Shown: positions 7,858 through 17,146 of the stretch, piece after piece
Numbering within the stretch: position 1 is the first letter of the stretch
Layout: every line of letters starts with the position of its first letter
NCBI GenBank assembly: GCA_029263295.1
Contig: JAJCXT010000062.1
Span: forward strand, 1 to 35,934
Origin: Acidobacteriota bacterium
GTDB lineage: Bacteria; Acidobacteriota; UBA890; WLXD01
Length of the DNA: 35,934 nucleotides
Reading direction: 5' to 3'
The notes under the pieces: generated by a model
The model's input: only the letters and a program-made list of their open reading frames with translations
What the model was told of the DNA's origin: nothing
The model's database searches: none
Program-made: the position numbers and the translations under genes

Positions 7858-8592
7858 CTATCGGTCGAGTAGCGCCTTCATCTCTCGCACCGCCATTTCC
7901 ATCCCCACCATGGTCGCGCGCGCCACGATGTTGTGGCCGATGTTGAGTTCAACGATCTCGTCGATCGCCACCACCGGCCCGACGTTGCGATAGGTAAGCC
8001 CATGGCCGGCCGCCACGCGCAGACCCTGCTCCACGGCGTCGGCAGCAACTGCCGCTACGCGCGCGAGTTCCTGCTCGGCGGTGTCCTCGTCGCGCTGCTC
8101 CGTGGCCTCGGCATACGCTGCGGTGTTGATCTCGATCTGATCGGCATCAGCCGCTGCGGCCGCTTCCACCTGCCGCGAGTCCGGGTCGATGAACAAGGTC
8201 ACGTCGATGTCGGCCTCGTGCAGCGCCTGCACGTGATCACGGACGTGTTCCAGATCGGCGGCTACATCGAGACCGCCTTCGGTGGTGACCTCCTCAGGTC
8301 TCTCCGGCACGAGACAGACGGCGTGAGGCTTCAGCGCCACGGCAATGTCGAGCATCTCTGCCGTCGCCGCCATCTCTACGTTGAGGTGCGTCTTGACGAT
8401 GGCGCACAGCGTCTGGGCATCACGATCCTGGATGTGCCGGCGATCGCTGCGTAGATGCACCGTGATGCCGTCCGCGCCGGCTAATTCCGCGAGCACAGCA
8501 GCGTGCGCGGGATCCGGCTCGGGGGCGCCGCGCGCCTGGCGCACGGTCGCTACGTGGTCGATGTTGACACCCAGCAGCACGGGTTCGGCCAT
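7858..8592 (-). CDS. pdxJ: Pyridoxine 5'-phosphate synthase PdxJ
   Basis: PdxJ condenses 1-deoxyxylulose 5-phosphate with 3-amino-2-oxopropyl phosphate to form pyridoxine 5'-phosphate, the ring-closing step of the DXP-dependent vitamin B6 pathway in the cytoplasm. The 244-residue length is normal. Family motifs are GVNIDHVATVRQAR (residues 8-21), the catalytic-region stretch ITVHLRSDRRHIQDRD, LNVEMA, and GHGLTYRNV plus LNIGHNIVARA near the end. A strong ribosome site (AGAGGAAG) lies just before the ATG. It is 48 bp downstream of glmM in the same operon. In many bacteria pdxJ sits near acpS, but no acpS is present here. Confidence 0.97.
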   Translation of the reverse strand: MAEPVLLGVNIDHVATVRQARGAPEPDPAHAAVLAELAGADGITVHLRSDRRHIQDRDAQTLCAIVKTHLNVEMAATAEMLDIAVALKPHAVCLVPERPEEVTTEGGLDVAADLEHVRDHVQALHEADIDVTLFIDPDSRQVEAAAAADADQIEINTAAYAEATEQRDEDTAEQELARVAAVAADAVEQGLRVAAGHGLTYRNVGPVVAIDEIVELNIGHNIVARATMVGMEMAVREMKALLDR

Positions 8593-8640
8593 GACTTCCT
8601 CTCAGGGGAATCGGGCCGAGGGAACGCCTGGCAGGGCGTC

Positions 8641-10014
8641 TTAGGAGGCGGCCTCGAATGCCGTGACGATATCACGGGCCAGGGACTCGATCTGGGCGGC
8701 ATCCTCGCCCTCCACCATCACCCTGACAAGCGGTTGGGTGCCCGAATAACGCACCAGGACACGGCCCCTCTCACCGAGGACGGCCTCGGCTTCTTGGATC
8801 GCCCCCCCAACGCCGGGCAGTTCCTCGAGTGGTCGACGCTCGACGATCTCGACATTCTTCAGGATCTGCGGCAACCGCTGCATCACCGCGGCAAGATCAG
8901 CGAGCGGCTGGTCGGCGTCGCGAACGACACGTAGCACCTGTAGCGCCGTGCATAGCCCGTCGCCCGTGGTGTTGTAGTCGAGGAATACCGTGTGGCCCGA
9001 CTGCTCGCCGCCGAGGGCAAGCCCGTCTGCCCGCATGCGCTCCACCACGTGACGGTCACCTACTGGGGTCCTTACTACTTCGACCCCCACCTCGCGCAAG
9101 GCGATGTCGAGCCCGAGATTGCTCATCACCGTCGCGGCGACCGTGGCATTGGGCAGCTGTCCGGATTGCTGCCGCTGGCGCCCGCATATCGCAAGCACAT
9201 GATCGCCGTCCACGATCTCGCCGTTGTTGTCGATCAGCACGCAGCGATCGGCATCGCCGTCGAGACACACGCCAGCGTCGGCACCGACCTCACGCACTCT
9301 CGCCGCGGCGACCTCGGGATACAACGAGCCCACGCCATCGTTGATGTTGGTCCCACTCGGCTCTACCCCGAGCGCGATCACCTCGGCGCCGAGCTCTTCG
9401 AACACCGACGGGCCAACGCCGTACGCGGCGCCGTGAGCCGCATCGACCACCAGCTTCATCCCCTCCAGGCTGAATCCACGCGGCAGGGTGCCCTTGAGAA
9501 ACTCGATGTAGCGTCCGCCGACATCGTCGATGCGGAGAGCCTTGCCCACAGCGCCAGCCGTCGGGCGAACATCATCGATACGGCCCGTGAACGTCAGATC
9601 CTCGATCTCTTCTTCGATCGCGTCGGGCAGCTTGAAGCCGTCGCAGTTGAAGAACTTGATCCCGTTGTCCATGTACGGGTTGTGCGAGGCGGAAATCACG
9701 ATGCCCGCATCAGCGCGCAGCGCCCGGGTGGCAAATGCGATGCCCGGCGTCGGCAGGGGTCCCACGAGCAAGGCGTCGACGCCCATCGAGCAGATGCCGG
9801 CGACCAGTGCGTTCTCGAGCATGTACCCGGACAGCCGAGTGTCTTTGCCGATCAGTATCCGGTGACGGTGCTCGCCACGGCGAAACACGTGGGCCGCCGA
9901 GCGCCCGAGACGCACCGCGGTCTCCACCGTCATCGGTTCGATGTTGGCCACGCCACGGACGCCGTCCGTTCCGAACAGGCGTTGCCGCGCGGACTTGCTG
10001 CTGAATCCATCCAT
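8641..10014 (-). CDS. glmM: Phosphoglucosamine mutase GlmM
   Basis: GlmM interconverts glucosamine 6-phosphate and glucosamine 1-phosphate on the way to UDP-GlcNAc for peptidoglycan and lipopolysaccharide. All diagnostic sites are visible in the 457-residue protein: LFGTDGVRG at 13-21, the phosphoserine loop [16 protein letters not shown] (phospho-Ser110), the metal loop DGDADRC, the sugar-binding GGEQSGH, and the phosphate-binding [12 protein letters not shown] near the C-terminus. It follows cdaR after a 118 bp gap that contains a possible internal promoter. The cdaA-cdaR-glmM order is conserved in many bacteria, where GlmM activity is physically and functionally linked to CdaA. Confidence 0.97.
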   Translation of the reverse strand: MDGFSSKSARQRLFGTDGVRGVANIEPMTVETAVRLGRSAAHVFRRGEHRHRILIGKDTRLSGYMLENALVAGICSMGVDALLVGPLPTPGIAFATRALRADAGIVISASHNPYMDNGIKFFNCDGFKLPDAIEEEIEDLTFTGRIDDVRPTAGAVGKALRIDDVGGRYIEFLKGTLPRGFSLEGMKLVVDAAHGAAYGVGPSVFEELGAEVIALGVEPSGTNINDGVGSLYPEVAAARVREVGADAGVCLDGDADRCVLIDNNGEIVDGDHVLAICGRQRQQSGQLPNATVAATVMSNLGLDIALREVGVEVVRTPVGDRHVVERMRADGLALGGEQSGHTVFLDYNTTGDGLCTALQVLRVVRDADQPLADLAAVMQRLPQILKNVEIVERRPLEELPGVGGAIQEAEAVLGERGRVLVRYSGTQPLVRVMVEGEDAAQIESLARDIVTAFEAAS

Positions 10015-10075
10015 GACGAGAAGCCTTGTGCGGAGAGCCGGCCCGCCCCCCGAGCCGTGTTTCTCTCCCGCAGGA

Positions 10076-10103
10076 AAGGTACGCCAAGTGCCTACACGTT
10101 CAA
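10076..10103 (-). promoter_or_regulatory. Possible internal promoter for glmM
   Basis: On the minus strand TTGAAC (10103-10098) and TACCTT (10081-10076) are separated by 16 bases, a fair sigma70-type match, 62 bp before the glmM start. It lies in the only sizeable gap of the ftsH-glmM gene run, where a secondary promoter would make sense. Confidence 0.35.
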
Positions 10104-10132
10104 ACCCGTTTTGACGCGTGCTCAGACGTAAG

Positions 10133-11095
10133 CTATCGCTGTGACTCAGCGAAGATGTGCACGTCCAAGCTGCGCTGCGGGGTAATTGCGATCACGCGCA
10201 CCCGGCGCGCCAGTTCAGCCGGGTCGAGACGAATCACGGGTTCGAGTCGGTAATCGTCGGCCCTGGCCGCGAGCCCTTCAACATCGATCGTCGCAATGAA
10301 GTTCTCGGGCAGGAGATTAGCTATGACTGACGGGGGCCCCTCCAGGACAACACCGATCACAGCGGGGTTCAGCACCACTCTCGTCGCGGCGCCGACGACA
10401 TTCACCTCGATCCCCTGCAACTGGAAGTTGATCGGTCTCTCCTCGATGGCAACCGTCACCTGAACTTCGCTTGCTCCCTCGAGCCGCAGCGTCGGATCCT
10501 CGGGAATCACGCGCACTGTGCGGACAAGCGATTCCTGGCGGCCTGTCACGCCTACCTTCTCGGCCGCGATCGTATCGAGCGCGGCCATCCGCGAGGCCGG
10601 GCCACTGACGGGCACCGTGGGCGGCTCCACCAGCTTGTCGTAGATCTGGTAGTCGCCATGCGGGCTGCCCTCGACCACGACGTTCACGGCCAGCTCGCGC
10701 CGCACTCGACGTTCGAGGTTAATGGTCAGGCGTGGTGGATCGATGCTCTGTACGGTGACCCCGAACGGCACGTTGATCATGTCCGGCGTCAGCAGCACGG
10801 TGTTGTCGCCTTCGAACATGTCGAACATGTCAATCCGCGGCGCCAGTTCGCCCGGCCTGAGATCACGCGTTCGCAGAGCCGAGCCGCGGACGCTCACATC
10901 GAGCGTGACCGCCAGAGGCTCCGAGAGCGCCAGGTCTCCCGGGATACTGTCGATCTGAACCGGAACGCCGGGGACGATGTGCAGCACGCTCGGATCGGGC
11001 ACGACGCTCCACAAGCCAACCGCCAGCATCAACGCGAACGCTTTCAGGTACAGGTTGTCGAAGATCGCCGTCCTGAACTGACTACCGACGCTCAT
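10133..11095 (-). CDS. cdaR: YbbR-like protein CdaR, regulator of the diadenylate cyclase
   Basis: The 320-residue product has one N-terminal membrane span (about 17-33, [16 protein letters not shown]). Repeated YbbR domains about 80 residues apart follow, each a small beta-rich unit (for example [17 protein letters not shown] and [12 protein letters not shown]). CdaR proteins are anchored in the membrane with the repeats outside, and they modulate CdaA. The ATG at 11095 overlaps the cdaA stop as ATGA, so translation is coupled; the frame extends upstream into cdaA but that part is not used. The domain family is clear; the gene name rests on its position after cdaA. Confidence 0.88.
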   Translation of the reverse strand: MSVGSQFRTAIFDNLYLKAFALMLAVGLWSVVPDPSVLHIVPGVPVQIDSIPGDLALSEPLAVTLDVSVRGSALRTRDLRPGELAPRIDMFDMFEGDNTVLLTPDMINVPFGVTVQSIDPPRLTINLERRVRRELAVNVVVEGSPHGDYQIYDKLVEPPTVPVSGPASRMAALDTIAAEKVGVTGRQESLVRTVRVIPEDPTLRLEGASEVQVTVAIEERPINFQLQGIEVNVVGAATRVVLNPAVIGVVLEGPPSVIANLLPENFIATIDVEGLAARADDYRLEPVIRLDPAELARRVRVIAITPQRSLDVHIFAESQR

Positions 11096-11925
11096 TCGGG
11101 CGCCTCCTGCAGCTCGTCTTCTCGAGCTGCGTGCGTCTCGCTCTCCGCAGCCGGCGCGTCCCCCTCTTCCTCTTCGGCCACGACCAGCAACTCCGTCAGC
11201 CGCCGGCGCAGCGACGCCGCGTCGAGCCGTCGCGTGATCTTGCCGTCCACCGCGAGGGAGATACCGCCCGTCTCCTCGGATACGATCAGCGTGACGGCAT
11301 CGGTCTCTTCGGAGATGCCGATCGCGGCGCGATGACGCGAGCCGAGATCCCGCGACAGACGCGGGTTCGTCGTGAGCGGCAGGAAGCACGACGCCGCGGC
11401 CATCCGGTTACCCTGGATGATCACCGCTCCGTCGTGGAGTGCCGTCTGCGTATGGAAGAGCGAGAACAGCAGATCGTAGGTAATCGTCGCATCGAGCGGG
11501 ATCCCCTGATCGATATAGTTGCGTAAGCCGACGTTGCGCTCGAAGACGATCAGCGCGCCGCGACGCGCCTTGGCCATCGAGGTGGCAGCGCTGATCACGT
11601 CGTCGAACGGTTCCTTGGCAATCGGCGCGGCCAGCCCGCGGAAGAACGGAGTACGGCCGAGATTCGCGAGCGCTTTGCGGAACTCCGACTGGAACAGAAT
11701 CAGAATGGCGAAGACGAAGTAGGTGAAGACGTTCGACAGGACCCAGTCGACCGTGCGCAGCTCCATCTGCCGCGCAAAGATGTAGATGACGAACATCACC
11801 AGCATGCCGACCGCCATCCGCACAGCGCGAGTTCCGCGAATCAGCAGCATGCCGCGGTAGAGCACGTACGCGACGATCAGAATATCGGCGACGTCTCGCA
11901 GTTCGAACTGCGTCAGAAAATCCAT
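11092..11925 (-). CDS. cdaA: Diadenylate cyclase CdaA (c-di-AMP synthase)
   Basis: CdaA joins two ATP molecules into cyclic di-AMP, a second messenger controlling potassium and osmolyte balance and cell-wall turnover. The 277-residue protein has three N-terminal membrane spans (about 11-29, 36-51, 61-79), then a DisA_N catalytic domain. Both catalytic motifs are intact: LHDGAVII (DGA 165-167) and SRHRAAIG (RHR 197-199). A long acidic C-terminal tail (from about residue 250, EEEEGDAPAAESET) is unusual. The start overlaps folP by 13 bp and the stop overlaps cdaR by 4 bp, so it is embedded in a coupled gene set. No c-di-AMP riboswitch or receptor gene was recognised in the window. Confidence 0.95.
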   Translation of the reverse strand: MDFLTQFELRDVADILIVAYVLYRGMLLIRGTRAVRMAVGMLVMFVIYIFARQMELRTVDWVLSNVFTYFVFAILILFQSEFRKALANLGRTPFFRGLAAPIAKEPFDDVISAATSMAKARRGALIVFERNVGLRNYIDQGIPLDATITYDLLFSLFHTQTALHDGAVIIQGNRMAAASCFLPLTTNPRLSRDLGSRHRAAIGISEETDAVTLIVSEETGGISLAVDGKITRRLDAASLRRRLTELLVVAEEEEGDAPAAESETHAAREDELQEAPE

Positions 11926-13151
11926 CCGGCACCCTCATCCCGGATCGCCGCCGCCATATCGGCCGTCCGCCGCATGGGGCTCACATCATGCACCCGCAGG
12001 ATGTGCGCTCCGCCCATGACGGCCGCTGCCACAGCGGCTCCGGTGCCCTCGAGTCGTTGGTCTGCAGGCAAATCTAACACGGCGCCGATGAACGACTTTC
12101 GCGATGGCCCCACGAGGATCGGGAGTCCGAGCGAGCGCAGCGCCGCCGTGTGGCGCAGGGCGATCAGGCTATGCTCGGCCCGTTTCGCGAAACCGATTCC
12201 CGGGTCGACCACGATCCTGTCGGGCTCGATGCCCGCGGCCAACGCCCGGGCGACCGCCGCGCGCAGTTCGCTGACAACCTCGCCAACAACGTCGACGTAC
12301 TCGGCGGCGCCGTACATATCGTCCGGCGAGCCGCGCATGTGCATCAAGACCACCGCAGCCCCGCGGCTGGCCACCACCTCCGCCAGTCGTGGGTCGTAGG
12401 CGAGACCGCTGATGTCGTTCACGATCGTGGCCCCGGCATCGAGGGCGGCGGTCGCCACGGTTGCCTTCGTCGTGTCGATCGACAGCGGCACATCCACCAA
12501 CTCGCGCAGGCGTTCGAGCACCGGGACGACGCGCGTGATCTCCTCAGCCGCGTCCACGGCAACACTGCCGGGCCGCGTGGACTCGCCGCCGATATCGAGC
12601 AGGTCGGCTCCTTGTTCGACCATCGCGACGCCGCGCGCGATGGCGCGTTCCCCCGCGGTACGGCTGTCGGGATAGAAGGAATCCGGCGTGCAGTTGAGGA
12701 CCCCCATTAGCAACGGGCGTCGGCCGACCTCGAGTATCGAGTCGCAGCAACGCAGCTCAAAGGTCCGCCTGAGATAAGCCCGAACGGCGGTAGCCAGCTC
12801 TTCCGCCAGCCGCAGCTGGGCTGGAGGTGCCGCGAGGAGTTGCGCCCGCAGGGCCTCGATCTGAACGCTGGTGACCGCCACCACGACAACGCCATCGGTC
12901 CGTTCATCAACATGGCCACGGCCGCCGACGATTCCCACGACACGCAGCAATGCGTCGCGCTGTTCCTCTCCGACCCCTTCGAGCCGGACCAGGTAGTCGC
13001 TGTAGTGGGACGCCAGGCGACCAGCAGCAGGGCTGCCCGGCGCCAGGTCGTGCTCAGGGTCGGGCCCCCGCAGCACGAGCGGATTGTGATCTAGCCGGGC
13101 GGCTGGCTGGGGCGTCGGCCGGGTTGTGGGCTCCCCGGCCTCCGGACTCAC
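11913..13151 (-). CDS. folP: Dihydropteroate synthase FolP with N-terminal extension
   Basis: FolP condenses p-aminobenzoate with hydroxymethyl-dihydropterin diphosphate to give dihydropteroate in folate synthesis. The catalytic TIM barrel occupies about 134-412 of 412 residues, with [50 protein letters not shown] and [10 protein letters not shown]. The first ~130 residues are an extension absent from the ~280-residue E. coli type. It resembles extensions I recall in some other phyla ([10 protein letters not shown]...[11 protein letters not shown]), so it is probably a genuine small domain. The start is a GTG that overlaps the ftsH stop as GTGA, supporting this long form. Its end overlaps cdaA by 13 bp. 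Confidence 0.95.
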   Translation of the reverse strand: MSPEAGEPTTRPTPQPAARLDHNPLVLRGPDPEHDLAPGSPAAGRLASHYSDYLVRLEGVGEEQRDALLRVVGIVGGRGHVDERTDGVVVVAVTSVQIEALRAQLLAAPPAQLRLAEELATAVRAYLRRTFELRCCDSILEVGRRPLLMGVLNCTPDSFYPDSRTAGERAIARGVAMVEQGADLLDIGGESTRPGSVAVDAAEEITRVVPVLERLRELVDVPLSIDTTKATVATAALDAGATIVNDISGLAYDPRLAEVVASRGAAVVLMHMRGSPDDMYGAAEYVDVVGEVVSELRAAVARALAAGIEPDRIVVDPGIGFAKRAEHSLIALRHTAALRSLGLPILVGPSRKSFIGAVLDLPADQRLEGTGAAVAAAVMGGAHILRVHDVSPMRRTADMAAAIRDEGAGWIF

Positions 13152-15076
13152 CCGGTAAATCCCTCTGCAGGCTGCGCCGGCATGGAGATCTTCGGATCCT
13201 CTTCCGCCGCCGACTCGGAACCGGTTGTCGCGGGCGCGCTCGGTGTTGGGCCACCACCCGATCCCGGATCGAGATCCGGCAGCGATTCGCCGGCGGCCAA
13301 CATCGCAACATCGTTCGCGTCCAGCACCTCGCGCTTGAGCAGTCCCTTGGCGATGGCATGGAGTGCCTCGACCTGGCCGCCGAGCAACTCCGTCATCTCG
13401 GTGTATGCGTCGTCGATGATCCGCTTGGTCTCCTCGTCGATCAACCGTGCGGTGTCGTCGGAGTACTCCGTGTGCTTCGCGAAGTCGCGGCCGAGGAATA
13501 CCTCACCGCCTCCCGAGGCAAAGTTCAGCGGGCCCATGAGGTCGCTCATCCCCCACTCGGTCACCATGCGGCGAGCCAGGTCGGTAACGCGCTCCAGATC
13601 ATTGCCCGCTCCGGTCGTCTGCTCCTGGAGGACAATCTCCTCGGCGATCCGACCGCCGAGCAGAATCCTGACCTGCGTCTCGAGATAGCCGCGCGAGTAG
13701 TTGTGGCGGTCATCGGTCGGCATCTGCATCGTCACGCCAAGTGCGTGCCCGCGCGGAATGATCGTCACCTTATGCAGCGGATCAGCCTCCGGCAGCAAGT
13801 GCGCAACCAAAGCGTGGCCGGCCTCGTGGTAGGCGGTAACCCGCTTCTCCTCATCCGTGAGGATCATGCTCTTGCGTTCGACGCCCATGAGGACCTTGTC
13901 CTTGGCGTAATCGAAGTCATCCGGACCCACCTTGTCGCGATCACGCCGGGCCGCGATGAGCGCCGCTTCGTTCGCCAGGTTCTCCAGGTCCGCGCCCGAG
14001 AAACCAGGCGTGCCACGCGCTACGACCCACAGGTCCACGTCGGCGGCCAATGGGATGTGGCGGCTGTGCACCTTGAGGATCCCTTCGCGACCACGCACGT
14101 CGGGCAGCTCGACCATGATGCGCCGGTCGAAACGTCCGGCGCGCAACAGCGCCGGGTCGAGTACGTCCGGACGGTTGGTCGCAGCAACGAGAATGACGCC
14201 CTCGTTAGAGACGAAACCATCCATCTCGACGAGCAGTTGGTTAAGCGTCTGCTCGCGCTCATCGTGTCCGCCACCCAGACCGGCCCCGCGATGGCGGCCG
14301 ACTGCGTCGATTTCATCGATGAAAATAATGCACGGGGCGTTCTTCTTGCCCTGTTCGAACAGATCGCGGACGCGCGAGGCGCCGACACCGACGAACATCT
14401 CGACGAAGTCCGAGCCTGAAATCGAGAAGAACGGCACATTGGCCTCGCCGGCGACGGCGCGCGCCAGCAGCGTCTTGCCAGTACCCGGGGGGCCAACCAG
14501 CAGCACACCCTTGGGAATGCGCCCGCCGAGGCGCTGGAACTTCTGAGGCTCGCGGAGAAACTCGATGATCTCCTGCAGTTCCTCTTTGGCCTCGTCCGCG
14601 CCGGCGACGTTCTTGAACGTGACCTTCTTTTCCTGATTCGAGGACAGCCGCGCCCGGCTCTTGCCAAACGCGAGGGCGCGGTTGCCGCCGCTCTGCATCT
14701 GCCGCATGAAGAAGATCCAGACGCCGATCAGGATCAGCATGGGCGCCCAGCCGAGTAGCGCGGTCAGGTACGGGCTCTGCTGGGCTGCTTCTGCCTCGAT
14801 CGCCACGCCGGCGTCGCGCAGGTCCTGAATGTAGCTGTCGTAACCGTCCGGAGCGACGGTCGTGAACTCCGCACCGCTCTCGAAGAGCTCGCCCTCGATG
14901 TTCGATCCGATGATCTTGACGGTGGCCACCTGACCACCCTCGACATACTCGAGGAACTTGGAGAACTTGATCTCCGTGTCCACCGTATCGGCCGTGTTGA
15001 AGACGTTATAAACGACGATCGCCACCGCGATCACCACGAGCCAAAGAGCGACCTGTTTCATGCCTGTTCCATTCAT
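13148..15076 (-). CDS. ftsH: ATP-dependent zinc metalloprotease FtsH
   Basis: FtsH is the essential membrane-anchored AAA+ protease that extracts and degrades misfolded membrane proteins and selected regulators. From the ATG at 15076 it has 642 residues. There are two membrane spans (about 8-24, 105-125) around a periplasmic domain. Next come the AAA module with Walker A GPPGTGKT (195-202), Walker [11 protein letters not shown] and the second region of homology [20 protein letters not shown]. The zinc site is HEAGH (417-421). GGAAG precedes this ATG by a few bases; a TTG at 15094 and an ATG at 15061 are alternatives. The C-terminus is Pro/Ser/Gly-rich. It lies 36 bp after tilS and overlaps folP by 4 bp. 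Confidence 0.97.
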   Translation of the reverse strand: MNGTGMKQVALWLVVIAVAIVVYNVFNTADTVDTEIKFSKFLEYVEGGQVATVKIIGSNIEGELFESGAEFTTVAPDGYDSYIQDLRDAGVAIEAEAAQQSPYLTALLGWAPMLILIGVWIFFMRQMQSGGNRALAFGKSRARLSSNQEKKVTFKNVAGADEAKEELQEIIEFLREPQKFQRLGGRIPKGVLLVGPPGTGKTLLARAVAGEANVPFFSISGSDFVEMFVGVGASRVRDLFEQGKKNAPCIIFIDEIDAVGRHRGAGLGGGHDEREQTLNQLLVEMDGFVSNEGVILVAATNRPDVLDPALLRAGRFDRRIMVELPDVRGREGILKVHSRHIPLAADVDLWVVARGTPGFSGADLENLANEAALIAARRDRDKVGPDDFDYAKDKVLMGVERKSMILTDEEKRVTAYHEAGHALVAHLLPEADPLHKVTIIPRGHALGVTMQMPTDDRHNYSRGYLETQVRILLGGRIAEEIVLQEQTTGAGNDLERVTDLARRMVTEWGMSDLMGPLNFASGGGEVFLGRDFAKHTEYSDDTARLIDEETKRIIDDAYTEMTELLGGQVEALHAIAKGLLKREVLDANDVAMLAAGESLPDLDPGSGGGPTPSAPATTGSESAAEEDPKISMPAQPAEGFTG

Positions 15077-15112
15077 GATGCTTCCAGAGTACAACAGTGA
15101 TCGAGAAGGCGG

Positions 15113-16153
15113 CTAGCTCGCCTGCTCGCAATCGGAGCCGCGCAGTTGGCGCCCCTGAAGCGGTAACAAGCGTAGCGTGTCGCCCTCCAGACGGGCGCGG
15201 ATCCCGGGAATGTCGGCGGCAGTTTGGCGGCCACCGACAACCTCGTCGAGAACCGCGTCGAAATGTTCTTTCGTGATGCCGTGGAGATGTCCTCTTACTT
15301 GACGAAACGTCTGCCTAAGAAGTTCCATGGCGACGGGTCGAGGCAGTTGCGCCAGGCGGGGGCCAGCGAGCGCCACGCCTCCCGGGTATGCCTCGCCCAG
15401 TTCGAGCCTCGACCGTTGGGCGTCCGCCTCGGCCTCGAGGTAGAGCTCATGCTCGCGCACGATCCCGGCGAGCCGCACGATGTTCGCCACGGCGCCTGGA
15501 GCCATCGCTTCGAGCTCAGGCACGACGCGGGCACGAATGCGGTTACGACTGAAGGCTAGGTCGTCATTGCTCGCATCGCGCCGCCACTCCAGACCGCGCT
15601 CGTGCGCGTAGTGGCGCAACGCGCGACGACGCATCTCCAGCAAGGGCCGCACCACGACCAGACCGTCATGATCGACCCGCGGCTGCATCGCTGCCAGCCC
15701 GCGGAGTCCGCTGCCGCGGGCCAGGTTGAGCAGAACTGTTTCCGCCTGGTCATCGGCGGTGTGCCCGAGGGCCACCGCGTCGGCACCGAGTTCATCGATC
15801 GCACTGCGAAACGCGGCCCGACGTAATTGCCGCCAGCCCGCCTCGCGTGAACCCGTCGCGGCGACCGCCAGGGGTGCGGCAACGATCCGGCACTCCACGC
15901 CTAGCGATGCGGCGTATTCGCCAACGAACTGAGCGTCAGCGGCCGATTCGGGACGCGCCCGGTGGTCGCAGTGAATGAGCGTGAGCCTCAGTTGCGGCCG
16001 CAACTCTCGCAGAACATCGACGAGCGCGACCGAGTCGCCACCACCGCTGCAACCCACCAGAAGATGGCGGATGTCGCGCAGCACGTCGCCGTCGCGCAGT
16101 AGCGCGTCTACCGCGCTCAACTGGCTCGCGGCGGCCGGTGCTTGGCTCGACAT
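15113..16153 (-). CDS. tilS: tRNA(Ile)-lysidine synthase TilS
   Basis: TilS uses ATP and lysine to convert the wobble cytidine of the CAU-anticodon isoleucine tRNA to lysidine, switching its identity from Met to Ile and its decoding from AUG to AUA. The PP-loop is present as VGCSGGGDSVAL (residues 33-44), followed by IHCDHRARPES, LGHTADDQAETVLLNLARG, RPLLEMRR and RRDASNDD, all characteristic of TilS. The 346-residue length is normal for a form with a reduced C-terminal region. The ATG follows GAGGG closely. A CAT-anticodon tRNA gene lies 54 bp upstream in the same transcript. Confidence 0.95.
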   Translation of the reverse strand: MSSQAPAAASQLSAVDALLRDGDVLRDIRHLLVGCSGGGDSVALVDVLRELRPQLRLTLIHCDHRARPESAADAQFVGEYAASLGVECRIVAAPLAVAATGSREAGWRQLRRAAFRSAIDELGADAVALGHTADDQAETVLLNLARGSGLRGLAAMQPRVDHDGLVVVRPLLEMRRRALRHYAHERGLEWRRDASNDDLAFSRNRIRARVVPELEAMAPGAVANIVRLAGIVREHELYLEAEADAQRSRLELGEAYPGGVALAGPRLAQLPRPVAMELLRQTFRQVRGHLHGITKEHFDAVLDEVVGGRQTAADIPGIRARLEGDTLRLLPLQGRQLRGSDCEQAS

Positions 16154-16207
16154 CGTCCCTCTGGCGGGCCGTTGTGGCCCGGGCCCGCATGACAGTAAGA
16201 ATGAAGG

Positions 16208-16280
16208 TGGCGGTGGAGGGACTTGAACCCCCGACTCGGCGGATATGAGCCGCCCGCTCTGCCGACTGAGCTACACCGCC
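16208..16280 (-). tRNA. tRNA with anticodon CAT, probably elongator tRNA-Met
   Basis: On the minus strand GGCGGTG (from 16280) pairs with CACCGCC, with discriminator A at 16208. The D arm is AGCTCAGTCGGCAGAGC, and the anticodon arm GGCGG-CTCATAT-CCGCC gives CAT. The T arm is GGGGG-TTCAAGT-CCCTC. CCA is not encoded (CCT follows). CAT anticodons are shared by elongator Met, initiator and the Ile2 tRNA that TilS modifies. The fully paired first acceptor base pair argues against initiator, and G4-C69/G5-C68 do not match the C4-G69/C5-G68 pairs known as TilS determinants in E. coli. Elongator Met is therefore preferred. Confidence 0.9.
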
Positions 16281-16613
16281 AGAAAGAACTCGCACCGCAG
16301 GTGATCAAGCGCCCTGCCGGGCGCGCCGTCGCCCGGGTTCGGGCGGGCGAGTCTGAAAGAGGATGGTAGGAGTAGTGACCGCTCAAGTCAAAGCGCTTCT
16401 AGCTGCCTCCCCGCCACCCCCGAACCGGGTGATCCAGCTCAGCCGCCGGGGGGTTTCGCGGGTGCCGGGCCCGGTCTGCGAAGCTGCGGCCGCATCTGAC
16501 CAGCGGCCGCCCGATTAGGATTGCTACGCCGTTCTACAGCCTGCCAAACTCGGTCGCGTCTCCCCCCGGATTCACAACAGGAAACGGCTTTGATGACACG
16601 CCGAGGAGTTCCG
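16281..16613. other. Intergenic region between the tRNA operon and the DUF4382 gene
   Basis: This 333 bp divergent region holds the minus-strand promoter at 16363-16391 and a GC-rich leader before the tRNA, with the short inverted repeat GCCCGGG-TTC-GGGCGGGC near 16331-16347. The plus-strand half, toward the lipoprotein gene, has no clear promoter that I can see. No further gene is supported. Confidence 0.5.
16363..16391 (-). promoter_or_regulatory. Sigma70-type promoter of the tRNA-tilS-ftsH operon
   Basis: On the minus strand TTGACT (16391-16386) and TACCAT (16368-16363) are separated by exactly 17 bases. The predicted start of transcription is about 75 bases before the tRNA. It is the best promoter match in the window, and it shares its -10 hexamer and spacing with the carD promoter. 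Confidence 0.7.
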
Positions 16614-17138
16614 ATGCGCAAGCTCACTCTGTGCCTGATCGGCGTGCTCGCTGCGAGCGCCATCGGGTGCATCAGTCACGAAGGTCAACTCGCGATTCTC
16701 CTGACCAGCGGCAGCACCGCCACGCTCAGGACCGACGCCCAGCAGGTGAACGTCGAGATCACGTCTGTCGACCTGTGGGACAACGAAGACAGAGTCTGGA
16801 TCACGGTTGCCGGTGGCAGCCAGATCCATGAACTGATCGGCCTCGCTGGTCGGGCCAGCCCAATCGCCCTGCTCAACTCGATCGAGCGCGGCAACTACAC
16901 GCAGATACGCATCACTTTCTCACAAGCCAACAGCAGCGTGATAACCGATACAGGCCGTCGCGACGCACTGAGGATCGACCCCTCCGGGGTAACGGTCCAG
17001 GCGCTCGCCGCTGTGGTAGAGGACGAGACGGCGAACGTCGTTCTGGAGTTGGATCTGGACTCCAGCTTGAGCCGCCGCAACAATGGCAACTGGGTGCTGC
17101 GCCCGGTCGTCCGCCAGGTCGCCTCGAGCGACCGCTAA
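16614..17138 (+). CDS. DUF4382 domain lipoprotein
   Basis: The 174-residue product begins with a signal peptide (MRKLTLCLIGVLAASAIGC) whose Cys19 is a plausible but non-ideal lipobox cysteine. The rest matches DUF4382: VNVEITSVDLWD, a Trp-Ile-Thr strand, RGNYTQIRITF, VVLELDLDSSL and a C-terminal NWVLRPVVRQV. DUF4382 is a predicted beta-sandwich of surface lipoproteins with no known activity. The start at 16614 is chosen because GAGGAG lies 5 bases upstream; an ATG at 16593 lacks a comparable site. The stop TAA overlaps the stop of the convergent symporter gene. Confidence 0.88.
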   Translation: MRKLTLCLIGVLAASAIGCISHEGQLAILLTSGSTATLRTDAQQVNVEITSVDLWDNEDRVWITVAGGSQIHELIGLAGRASPIALLNSIERGNYTQIRITFSQANSSVITDTGRRDALRIDPSGVTVQALAAVVEDETANVVLELDLDSSLSRRNNGNWVLRPVVRQVASSDR

Positions 17139-17146
17139 GCGGTCGC
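17128..17146. repeat. 19-bp palindrome spanning two convergent stop codons
   Basis: GCGACCGCT (17128-17136) and AGCGGTCGC (17138-17146) are perfect 9-base arms around a single A at 17137. The plus-strand TAA (17136-17138) and the minus-strand TAG (17137-17135) sit at the exact centre. It may act as a bidirectional transcript 3'-end hairpin, though no T tract follows on either side. Confidence 0.6.

Noticed and set aside
7361-7858. Extension of the DUF6883 frame upstream
   Set aside because: The frame runs through tRNA-Asp and tRNA-Val, so it cannot be coding.
11096-11389. Upstream extension of the cdaR frame
   Set aside because: It lies within cdaA in another frame; the ATG overlapping the cdaA stop gives the normal membrane-anchored N-terminus.
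12950-14419. 489-codon plus-strand ORF opposite ftsH and folP
   Set aside because: Antisense shadow of well-identified genes in GC-rich DNA; no domain and no ribosome site.
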